Positions 34,753 through 42,115 of a stretch of 64,000 bases of DNA are shown in pieces; position 1 is the first letter of the stretch; each line of letters starts with the position of its first letter. The DNA is from Nannocystis exedens (GTDB lineage Bacteria > Myxococcota_A > Polyangia > Nannocystales > Nannocystaceae): assembly GCF_002343915.1 (NCBI RefSeq), contig NZ_NETK01000001.1, forward strand, positions 6,772,001-6,836,000. Reading direction: 5' to 3'. The translations under genes and the position numbers were made by a program. The notes beneath the pieces were generated by a model. It did no database searches. It was not told the DNA's origin and was given only the letters and a program-made list of their open reading frames with translations.

Positions 34753-35880
34753 ATGTCGCGCGTCACCGCTTTCGCTGTCGTCCTCTACCTTGTTGGCTGC
34801 AACGCCGCGTCGCGCGCGGAGACGACGCCGTTCGGCAGCACGAGCGTCGGGGTGACCGCGGGTGACCCGACGTCGACCACGAGCGCGCCATCGTCGCCGA
34901 CGACGACCACGAGCACGGGTGATGTGTCGACATCGGCCGATGCATCGACCTCGACGACGTTTGAGCCGGCCGCGAGCGGCAGCAGTGGCAGTGCCCTGCC
35001 GGACTTCGGCGACGTGGCGCCGATCGGCTGCCAGGGGAAGGTGGACGTCATCTTTGCGATCTCGGCCCAGCACACGATGGAGTTCGCCCAGACGCGGCTG
35101 CTCGCGGCGTTCCCCGAGTTCGCGCAGGCGCTCGAGGAAGAACTCGACGGCTTTGACCTCCACGTCCTCGTGACAGATTCTTCATTCTGGTGGTCGATGG
35201 ACGATTGCTCGTTGTGCCAGGATCCGGCCGATTGTGATCCAAACGGGATGCCGGATCTGTGCGGGGCGACCATCGACGAGTGCGACTTCACGATTGGGGC
35301 TGGCGAGACCTTCAGCAGCGAGATCGGATCCTCTGGCCGCCGCTGCAAGCTTGCGGGTGGCCGTCGGTACATCACCCGCGAGGACCCCGACCTTCCCGCC
35401 GCGTTCGACTGCCTCGCCCGCGTCGGTTGGGGCGGGGCCAGTCCGCTGCCATTCGACTCGATCCTCGCGGCCGTCGGTCACCCCTTGATCGATACAGGCG
35501 TCGACTTGAACGGCCCCGGGGGCTGCAACGAAGGGTTCCTGCGCGACGACGCGCTGCTCCTGGTGGTGGTCATTCAGGATACGTTCGACCAGGACTCGTT
35601 CGGGGGACCCTATCAGTGGACGAAGGCCCTTTACGCGGTGAAGGGCGGCGACGAGGACGCAGTGTTCGCCCTCGTCATCACCTCCGACGTCGAGCTCTCG
35701 CCGAGTTTGTGCTTCCCCGGCGAACCGCCGTTGGCCGCGAAGAACCGCCTTCGGCTGTTCGCGGAAGATTACATCAAGCACGGCAACGTCGAATCGATCT
35801 GCGCGCCGTCCTACGGGGAGTTTTTCAAAGAGACAGCGGCGCAGGTAGCCGCGCTGTGCGACCAGTTCATCCCGAAGTAG
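34753..35880 (+). CDS. vWA-like lipoprotein, cassette copy C
   Basis: A 375-residue paralogue, closest to copy B. The signal is MSRVTAFAVVLYLVGC, the linker is Thr/Ser-rich, and the domain starts GCQGKVDVIFAISAQHTM, with the MIDAS residues missing as in the other copies. The C-terminus is SICAPSYGEFFKETAAQVAALC. It is convergent with the intact propeller gene at 35904-37520, with 23 bp between stops, and no hairpin element lies there. Copy C lies next to the complete 37537 gene whose 3' end is fossilised beside copy A, so it is probably the ancestral locus. Confidence 0.8.
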   Translation: MSRVTAFAVVLYLVGCNAASRAETTPFGSTSVGVTAGDPTSTTSAPSSPTTTTSTGDVSTSADASTSTTFEPAASGSSGSALPDFGDVAPIGCQGKVDVIFAISAQHTMEFAQTRLLAAFPEFAQALEEELDGFDLHVLVTDSSFWWSMDDCSLCQDPADCDPNGMPDLCGATIDECDFTIGAGETFSSEIGSSGRRCKLAGGRRYITREDPDLPAAFDCLARVGWGGASPLPFDSILAAVGHPLIDTGVDLNGPGGCNEGFLRDDALLLVVVIQDTFDQDSFGGPYQWTKALYAVKGGDEDAVFALVITSDVELSPSLCFPGEPPLAAKNRLRLFAEDYIKHGNVESICAPSYGEFFKETAAQVAALCDQFIPK

Positions 35881-35903
35881 CGCTGGTAGTGGCATTGGGC
35901 GAT

Positions 35904-37520
35904 TCACGGGTGATGCACGCGCACCCACGCGTGGTTGCCCAGGAGGCCAGCTGTCGCGCAGAAACCACGGGAATCACAATCGACGGCTGTCAATGTGGCC
36001 TGCGGAAACAAGTGCTTGAACAGGAATGGATCGTCGCTGCCTTTGAAGCCGACGACGTAGGTGCTGTCGATGGTCGTAGCGACGCCCGCGACCTTCTGCT
36101 CACGATCGCAGGCCACGGCCTGCATCGATGCGTGGAGCAGGTTGTCGAGTCGGCGCTTGTCGCCATTGCCGAGCGGATCGAGCCAACGCGTGGCCGGGCT
36201 TCGGCTGTTCGGACCGGAGCCCACCCAGCCGGCAGCCAGCGGGAATCCGCCGCAATCGGCGATCGCCAGGAGACCGTCCTCGTCGCCGTCGAGGCCGCTC
36301 GAGGTCCAGGCGCCGACGAGTGCGCCATTCCCAGTGTAACGCGCAGAGAAAGCCCGCGTCCAGTTGAAAACTATGTCTTCTGACACCAGACGTTCGCCGA
36401 CGAGGAGCAGCGTTTGACTCTCTTCTTGCCACGTGACTGCGCGCGGATGTTCGTCGAGGGTTTTGGGGTCGCCAGGGAAGTTATCCCCTGGCAGCGGCGC
36501 GGCGAGGATGTCCCACCAGACCTTCTTGCCTTCTGCGTCGAAGCTCTCGACGAGGCCGTCGCGCGGCGCCTTGCCGTCGACGATCTGTAGCTGCTCGCCG
36601 ACCACGAAGAAGCGGTCGGGCGCGGCCGTGATGCCGCTGTACGTCTGCCCCATCGGGCCGAGGTGTTCCCATTCGAGCGCGCCCTCGGGCGAGAGCACCG
36701 CGAGGTAGGGCTGGCGTACGAGGCCCTCGCCGATGTTCGCGGCGATCGCCATGCGGCCTTCGCCGTCGATCGCCAGGCCGACGGCCTCCGAAGTGCCTTG
36801 CACCTTGAGCGCGCTCCACTGCGAGAGCTTCCACGGGTAGCCCGCCTGGGGCTGGCACGAGTCGGGGTCGAGTCGCCAGACCGTGGCCTCGCGCGAGGGG
36901 TTCGACAGCGAGCCGACGACGATCAGCGCGTCGTCGGCGTAGACCGTGGCGGTCAACCTGCTGGCGAGGACGTCCTCGGTGAACACGCACTTCTCGGCCC
37001 CGGTCTCGGGCAACGTGACCCACAGCATCGCGGTCGCGCTGGCGGTGAGGCCCTCGCGGTCGCGGACGACGAGCTCGAGCGTGTACGTGCCCTCGGACGC
37101 GGCCTTCGAGGTCGCCGCGAAGGACCACGCGAACTCGGCCGGCGGTCCGGACCACACCGGTTGGCCGTCGACGTGCAGCTCCAGCGACACCACGTCCGCG
37201 CTGACGACGGCGTGCGCCTCGGCCGTGCCTGCCTCGTGCAGCGTGTCGGGCTCGACGGTGAAGCTGACGATCTCGGGCGGCTCGTTGGCGGGGCCCTCGA
37301 ACGTGGTCGCGGTCTCGCTGGGGCCGCTGCTGCCGGTGGGCGTGTCGCTCGTCACCGTCTGGAACGAGTCGCCCGGGGCCTCGCTCGCGCCGCTGCTCGT
37401 CGCGGCCGAAGTGCCCGCGTCGGTGTCGGTCTCGGCGGGGAACCGCGCCGAGCCGTCGGCCCACGTCTCCGCGAAGCAGGCGGCGACGGCGAGCGGGAGC
37501 ACGAGTGTACTTCGGGACAT
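35904..37520 (-). CDS. Beta-propeller-like lipoprotein, cassette copy C
   Basis: A 538-residue paralogue of the 31277-32902 product with the same layout: signal MSRSTLVLPLAVAAC, a Thr/Ser linker, an Ig-like segment (PPEIVSFTVEPDTLHEAGTAE, YTLELVVRDREG), and propeller-like strands (AVGLAIDGEGRMAIAAN, PYLAVLSPEGALEWEHLGP, GITAAPDRFFVVGEQL, RAVTWQEESQTLLLVGERL), ending AWVRVHHP. Cysteines are few and conserved between copies (CVFTEDV, CATAGL). Its start region lies 17 bp from the stop codon of the membrane protein gene at 37537, so the two may be co-transcribed. Confidence 0.75.
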   Translation of the reverse strand: MSRSTLVLPLAVAACFAETWADGSARFPAETDTDAGTSAATSSGASEAPGDSFQTVTSDTPTGSSGPSETATTFEGPANEPPEIVSFTVEPDTLHEAGTAEAHAVVSADVVSLELHVDGQPVWSGPPAEFAWSFAATSKAASEGTYTLELVVRDREGLTASATAMLWVTLPETGAEKCVFTEDVLASRLTATVYADDALIVVGSLSNPSREATVWRLDPDSCQPQAGYPWKLSQWSALKVQGTSEAVGLAIDGEGRMAIAANIGEGLVRQPYLAVLSPEGALEWEHLGPMGQTYSGITAAPDRFFVVGEQLQIVDGKAPRDGLVESFDAEGKKVWWDILAAPLPGDNFPGDPKTLDEHPRAVTWQEESQTLLLVGERLVSEDIVFNWTRAFSARYTGNGALVGAWTSSGLDGDEDGLLAIADCGGFPLAAGWVGSGPNSRSPATRWLDPLGNGDKRRLDNLLHASMQAVACDREQKVAGVATTIDSTYVVGFKGSDDPFLFKHLFPQATLTAVDCDSRGFCATAGLLGNHAWVRVHHP

Positions 37521-37536
37521 GTCCGCGGCGCTCCGG

Positions 37537-38340
37537 TCAGAACGCCCCGCTGAAGATGACACCGGCGGCTCCGCCGCGCACGTACGGGCTCACTCGGGCC
37601 CGCCGCTTCGCCGACACGTACAGCGGGATCGCAGCGGCCAGCGTCACCGCGCCGGCGACCCCGAAGCCCAGCGCGACCCACCGCGTCTGGTCGGCGATCC
37701 CGAACACCCGCTGGAACTCCTCCTTCTCCGCGAAGGTCATCAGGCGGTGCTCGACGACCGCCCTCGTCGTGATCGCCTGCGCCTCGCCGAGGTAGTAGCC
37801 CGACACCGCGATCGTGCCGATCGCGACCGCCCCGAGGCCGACGCCGGTGCCGAGCAGCGCCCTGCCGGTGGTGAGGCGCTCCTTGTTGGAGCGGTCGGGG
37901 ACCGGCTGCGAGCGCGGCGGATTCTTCGCCGGCGGCGGCTCGGGCTCGGGCGCCGGCGCGGGCGGGGGGGACGCCGCGGGCGGCGCGGACGTGTCGTCCG
38001 GCGGGCCGGACTTTTCACACTTGTCGGCCTCGACCTCGCGGCGGCGGCGCTCGAGCGCCGCCGAGCGCTTCAGGGCCGGGTCGGCGAAGTACGCTTCGAG
38101 CAGCGCCCGGGCCCTGCACCTCGCCTCCGGCGAGCCCTCGTCGATCCACGCGCCCGCGGCGAGGGCGGCCGCGAGGCGGCGATTGTCCGGCGCGACGGAC
38201 GCGTCACCTGCGATCGGTGCGGCGAGCTCGGCGGCCTCGAGCCGGCGACCGGCAGCGTATTCGGTGCAGGCGGGCACTAAAACTTCGGGACAGGTGTCAG
38301 GCGCCCCGACCAGCGTGAAGAGCAACATGTGCGTGTACAT
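37537..38340 (-). CDS. Membrane protein with two C-terminal TM segments
   Basis: A ~267-residue protein of unknown family. The N-terminal ~120 residues are an Ala/Glu/Arg-rich helical region (RRLEAAELAAPIAG, RRLAAALAAGAWIDEG, RCRARALLEAYFADP), resembling tetratricopeptide-like packing. A Pro-rich linker follows, then two TM segments (LLGTGVGLGAVAIGTIAVSGYYLG and WVALGFGVAGAVTLAAAIPLYV). This layout is common in myxobacterial companions of Ser/Thr kinases. The start is uncertain: ATG 38340 (MYTHMLLF) or ATG 38328 both lie inside a duplicated upstream element. It is divergent from the kinase at 38483. Confidence 0.6.
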   Translation of the reverse strand: MYTHMLLFTLVGAPDTCPEVLVPACTEYAAGRRLEAAELAAPIAGDASVAPDNRRLAAALAAGAWIDEGSPEARCRARALLEAYFADPALKRSAALERRRREVEADKCEKSGPPDDTSAPPAASPPPAPAPEPEPPPAKNPPRSQPVPDRSNKERLTTGRALLGTGVGLGAVAIGTIAVSGYYLGEAQAITTRAVVEHRLMTFAEKEEFQRVFGIADQTRWVALGFGVAGAVTLAAAIPLYVSAKRRARVSPYVRGGAAGVIFSGAF

Positions 38341-38453
38341 CGTCTTACCGTCGTGGGCCCTGGTCTTCCCTCGTATACCAAGAACTTGCAGCGCCGGGGA
38401 AACATGTGCGTGTACATCGTCTCGCCGGCGGTCCCTGCACGCCCTCGTATACC
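38324..38453. repeat. Duplicated upstream element between divergent genes
   Basis: AACATGTGCGTGTACATCGT occurs at 38324-38343 and 38401-38420, and CCTCGTATACC at 38369-38379 and 38443-38453. The duplication (about 75 bp per unit) fills the divergent promoter region of the 37537 gene and the kinase at 38483, and both units carry the TGTACA and GTATAC symmetric cores. A regulatory role is inferred. Confidence 0.7.
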
Positions 38454-38482
38454 GCAGACCTGCGATCGTGCTATGAGACGCC

Positions 38483-39937
38483 ATGGTCAGGCCCGATCCG
38501 AAGGCGCTCGTGGGACGCACCTTGGGTGGCGTCTACCGGATCAAGCGGCACGTCGCCGCCGGGGGCTTCGCCGACCTGTACGAGGGCTGGCACGAGGAGC
38601 TCGAGACGCCGGTGGCGGTCAAGGTGCGCCGCGCGGTCGGGCTCGACGGCGACCCCGAGGCCGTCGCCCGCAACGACGACTATTGCTTCGCCCACTTCAA
38701 GACCGAGGCGATCCTCGGGTTCCGCCTGCGCGACCCTCACGTGGTGCGCGTGCTCGACTTCCGCCTCGAGGCGAAGGTCGAGTACCTGGTGATGGAGTGG
38801 CTCGAGGGCAAGAGCCTGCAGGTGCTCGCCGACGGGCGGCCGATGTACTGGCGGCGGGCGGTCGACTTGATGGCGAAGGCGGCCGACGCGGTGGCGAGCC
38901 TGCACGCGGCCGGGTGGTTTCACCGCGACATCAAGCCCGACAACTTCATGGTGTTGGGTGGCGGCGAGGACGACGAGCGGGTCGTGCTCATCGACCTCGG
39001 GCTGGTACGCCAGCGGCCGCTGGCGGCCCCGATCGTGTCGCAGCTGGCGGAGCCCACGGCGTGGATCGCCCACACCCCCGGCTACTGCGCGCCCGAGGTC
39101 TATGCGCAGGTGAAGCAGAAGCGGATCGAGACCTCGCCGTTCACCGAGGCCTCCGAGGTGTTCGCGCTCGGGGTGACGCTCTACAAGCTGATCACGGGGC
39201 GGATCCCCTGGGTCGGTCACACGGCGCAGCAACAGCAAGACGAGATCGCGCTCGGCTCGCCGCCGATCCCGCTGTCCCAGCTCGGCACGCGCGTGCCGCC
39301 CGAGCTCGAGCAACTGCTGCTGCGCGCCCTCGGGTCCGACCCGTCGCAGCGACCGAGCTCCGCGCAGGCGTTCGCCCGCGAGCTGCGGCGCGTGCTGGTG
39401 CCGTCGAAGCCGTTGCCGGAGGTGGCGACGGCGCGGCCGCCCGCGGCCGACGAGCGCCGCGAGGCCGGCGAATCGTCGCCGCGGATGGCCGCCGCGCCGC
39501 CGCCCGCGAAGCCGGCGCGGCCGCGTCGGAGCCTGCTGCGGTGGGCGCCGGTGGTGCTGTTGCTCGCGCTCGGCGGGTCGTTGGTGCTCGCGCTGGGCTG
39601 GTCGCTCGGCTGGCAGGTACCGGCAGCGCCGGCCGAGCTGCGAGTCGACGAAGCGCCGGCGCCGAGCCCCGCGCCGTCGCCGGTGATCGTGACCGTGCCG
39701 GACGCGACGCCGGCACCGAGCCCCGCGCCGCCGCCGTCGACCCGCCGGCGGACCACGCTGGTCGAGCAGCTGCGGCGCTGCCCGGGCGCACCGTCGGGCA
39801 TGGTGGCGCTCGAGATCCGCGGCGGACGGCTGGTCGCCGTCGACTTCGAGCCGCTGCGCGCCGACGACGAGTGGCACCAATGCGCCGCGAAGCGCCTGCT
39901 CGGGGCGAAGGACGGGCAGCGGATCGTCAACCTCTAG
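38483..39937 (+). CDS. Ser/Thr protein kinase, single TM
   Basis: A 484-residue Hanks-type kinase. The catalytic domain spans ~15-310: a variant glycine loop VAAGGFADLYEG, VAVKVRR lysine, HRDIKPDNFM catalytic loop, DLG in place of DFG, and CAPEVY in place of APE. A Pro/Ala linker, one TM segment (APVVLLLALGGSLVLALGWSLGW, ~350-373) and a ~110-residue extracytoplasmic tail with a TonB-like/AgmX-like flavour (GAPSGMVALEIRGGRLVAVDFEP) follow. The key residues are present, so activity is expected. It is divergent from the 37537 membrane protein gene. Confidence 0.9.
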   Translation: MVRPDPKALVGRTLGGVYRIKRHVAAGGFADLYEGWHEELETPVAVKVRRAVGLDGDPEAVARNDDYCFAHFKTEAILGFRLRDPHVVRVLDFRLEAKVEYLVMEWLEGKSLQVLADGRPMYWRRAVDLMAKAADAVASLHAAGWFHRDIKPDNFMVLGGGEDDERVVLIDLGLVRQRPLAAPIVSQLAEPTAWIAHTPGYCAPEVYAQVKQKRIETSPFTEASEVFALGVTLYKLITGRIPWVGHTAQQQQDEIALGSPPIPLSQLGTRVPPELEQLLLRALGSDPSQRPSSAQAFARELRRVLVPSKPLPEVATARPPAADERREAGESSPRMAAAPPPAKPARPRRSLLRWAPVVLLLALGGSLVLALGWSLGWQVPAAPAELRVDEAPAPSPAPSPVIVTVPDATPAPSPAPPPSTRRRTTLVEQLRRCPGAPSGMVALEIRGGRLVAVDFEPLRADDEWHQCAAKRLLGAKDGQRIVNL

Positions 39938-40221
39938 CCCGATCGACGCTGTACTCATTCGTGGCGGAGTCCCCGGAGTGAGAGTCGCCGCGGGGTGTCA
40001 TCAAAAAGTTGGTACGAGCGACGGCCCGCGAGTGGGATTTCGCGGTCGTACGGATGTCGAGATGCTCGGTTCGATTGCGCGTTCTCGCGCACGTCAAGGG
40101 TCGAGCGCGCTCGCCGCGGCAGGAAAGCAGCGAACGGGCGTGAGATCGCCGAACGTTGTCTGGTAGGCGGTACTCGTGCATAAACCTGCCGGACGAGCAG
40201 CGGCGCCGAGCGCGAGTTCGC

Positions 40222-40250
40222 TTGCGAAGATACCGACCAGCCGGTATGTT
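40222..40250 (+). promoter_or_regulatory. Promoter with TetR-type operator
   Basis: TTGCGA (40222-40227) and TATGTT (40245-40250) are spaced by 17 bases, a plausible -35/-10 pair. The spacer holds the inverted repeat ATACCG-ACCAGC-CGGTAT (40230-40247), the classic size and look of a TetR-family operator. It lies directly before the TetR gene, which suggests autorepression. Confidence 0.6.
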
Positions 40251-40259
40251 TCGCGGCCC

Positions 40260-40820
40260 GTGTCGCTCGCCAATCAGCGCAAGAAGGAGCCGGACGTCGT
40301 GCGACAAAAGTTGCTCGATTGCGCTGCACAGATTTTGGTCGACCGCGGGCTGGCCAACCTCACCGTGCAGGCGGTGGCCGACGCGGCGGGGGTGACCAAG
40401 GGCGGGCTGCTGCATCATTTCGCCAGCAAGCAGAAGCTGACCGAGGCGCTGTTCGCCGAGAAGCTGCGGAGCCTCGACGCCGAGATCGACGCGTCGATGG
40501 CCGCGGACCCGGTCGCGTACGGACGGTTCACGCGGGCATATGTCCGCAGCACGCTGCGCGTCGGACAGACGGGGCCGTGTCCGTGCGCGGCGCTCTCGGT
40601 CTCGACGCTGGTCGACCCGGCGCTGCGGCAGGCGTGGCGCGACTGGTACAGCGCGCGGCTGCAGCGGCACCGCGACACCGACGGAGCGCCGGAGCTGCAG
40701 CTCGTACGCTACGCGGCGGACGGGGTGTGGCTGGAGGACCTGATGGCGCCGGACAGTGAACCCCCGATCGACCGCCAGGCATTGTTCTCGCAAATGATCG
40801 ACCTGACCCGAAAGCGGTAA
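40260..40820 (+). CDS. TetR-family repressor of the RND efflux operon
   Basis: The N-terminal HTH is typical: RQKLLDCAAQILVDRGLANLTVQAVADAAGVTKGGLLHHFASKQKLTEA. The C-terminal ligand domain carries CPCAALSVSTLVDPALRQAW. Three starts are possible. ATG 40176 would place the operator inside the coding region. GTG 40260 is listed because it keeps a normal N-terminal arm. GTG 40299 has the best ribosome site (AAGGAG, 9 bases upstream) but leaves only one residue before helix 1. The adaptor gene starts 122 bp downstream in the same direction, so control of the pump is inferred. Confidence 0.85.
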   Translation: MSLANQRKKEPDVVRQKLLDCAAQILVDRGLANLTVQAVADAAGVTKGGLLHHFASKQKLTEALFAEKLRSLDAEIDASMAADPVAYGRFTRAYVRSTLRVGQTGPCPCAALSVSTLVDPALRQAWRDWYSARLQRHRDTDGAPELQLVRYAADGVWLEDLMAPDSEPPIDRQALFSQMIDLTRKR

Positions 40821-40942
40821 AGGCGGAGCCTGCGTCGCTCCACGGCATCTGCGATCGTCCCACATTTCTACCAATGCGCGCTGCGCCTCCGACCCGGACG
40901 TCGTCCGCGCGAAGAGGTGCGAATGCGACGGGTTTCGAAATC

Positions 40943-42085
40943 ATGCAACCGTGCTCTTTCTCCTCGTTCGTCCATTCCCTGGTGCTGCTCGCCTTGCTCG
41001 TCGCGTGCGAGCAGCCGACGGCCGACGCGGCCCCCGCGGGTGAGCCGCCCGCCACGGAGGTGGCGACCGTGGTCGTCGCGACCGAGGCGGTGCCGCGCGT
41101 GCGCGAGCTGCCGGGGCGGGTCGCATCCTCACGCGTCGCCGAGGTGCGCGCGCGGGTCTCCGGCATCGTCCTCGAGCGCGTGTTCGAGGAGGGCAGCTAC
41201 GTGAAAAAGGGCGACGTGCTGTTCCGCCTCGAGCCGACGGTCTACCGGGCGGAGCGCGACGCCCAGACGGCGGCGCTCGTGCGGGCGGAGGCGACGCGCG
41301 ACCAGGCGCTGCGCCACGCGAACCGCACGCAGACGCTGCTCGAGCGGCAGACGGTCAGCACGGCCCAGCACGACGTCGCCGACGCGGCGCTCAAGCAGGC
41401 CGAGGCGGACGTGGCGTCGGCGCGGGCGCGACTGGCCCGCGCGCGGGTCGACCTCGACCACGCCACGGTGCGGGCGCCGATCAGCGGGCGGATCGGTCGC
41501 GCCCTGGTGACCGAGGGCGCGCTCGTCAACGAGATCGCGGCCACGCACCTCGCCACCATTCACCAGATCGATCCGATCTACGTCGACTTCGTGCAGCCGG
41601 TCGACGACCTCGACCCCAGCGAGCGCGACGGCGCCGCCAAGGTCGAGCTCGTGCGCGCCGACGGCAGCGTGTACGGCGAGGTCGGGCAGCTCTTGTTCAC
41701 CGATGTCAGCGTCGACCCGGGCACCGCCCAGGTGACCACGCGGGCCTCGTTCCCCAACCCGGACGGCGCCCTGCTGCCCGGCACCTACGTGCGCGTGCGG
41801 CTGGCCCGCGGGCGCGACGTCGAGGCGATCGTGGTGCCGCCGCAGGCGATCCAGCGCAGCAGCGCCGGCGAGGCCCAAGCCTTCGTCGTCGACGACGCCG
41901 GCAAGATCGCGCTCAGACCACTGCGCACCGGCCCGCTCACCGCGCGCGGCTGGATCGTCGAGGAGGGGCTCTCCGCCGGCGAGACCGTCGTCGTCGAGGG
42001 GTTCCAGAAGATCCGCCCGGGCGCCAGCGTGACGCCGATGCCCTGGGCCCCGCCGTCGCCCGCGTCGGCCACCGCGCAGCGCTGA
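40943..42085 (+). CDS. RND efflux periplasmic adaptor (AcrA/MexA type)
   Basis: A 380-residue membrane fusion protein with lipobox LALLVAC. Domains in order: barrel-sandwich half (RVAEVRARVSGIVLERVFEEGSYVKKGDVLFRLEP), an alpha-hairpin of ~100 residues (AALVRAEATRDQALRHANRTQTLLE), the returning half (LDHATVRAPISGRIGRALVTEGALVN), beta-barrel and membrane-proximal domains. It links the inner-membrane pump to a TolC-type channel. The ATG at 40943 begins the signal peptide. It is 30 bp upstream of the pump gene. No outer-membrane channel gene is in the window. Confidence 0.92.
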   Translation: MQPCSFSSFVHSLVLLALLVACEQPTADAAPAGEPPATEVATVVVATEAVPRVRELPGRVASSRVAEVRARVSGIVLERVFEEGSYVKKGDVLFRLEPTVYRAERDAQTAALVRAEATRDQALRHANRTQTLLERQTVSTAQHDVADAALKQAEADVASARARLARARVDLDHATVRAPISGRIGRALVTEGALVNEIAATHLATIHQIDPIYVDFVQPVDDLDPSERDGAAKVELVRADGSVYGEVGQLLFTDVSVDPGTAQVTTRASFPNPDGALLPGTYVRVRLARGRDVEAIVVPPQAIQRSSAGEAQAFVVDDAGKIALRPLRTGPLTARGWIVEEGLSAGETVVVEGFQKIRPGASVTPMPWAPPSPASATAQR

Positions 42086-42115
42086 CCTGTCCATTTTGCC
42101 CGAGGGGGCACCGTC

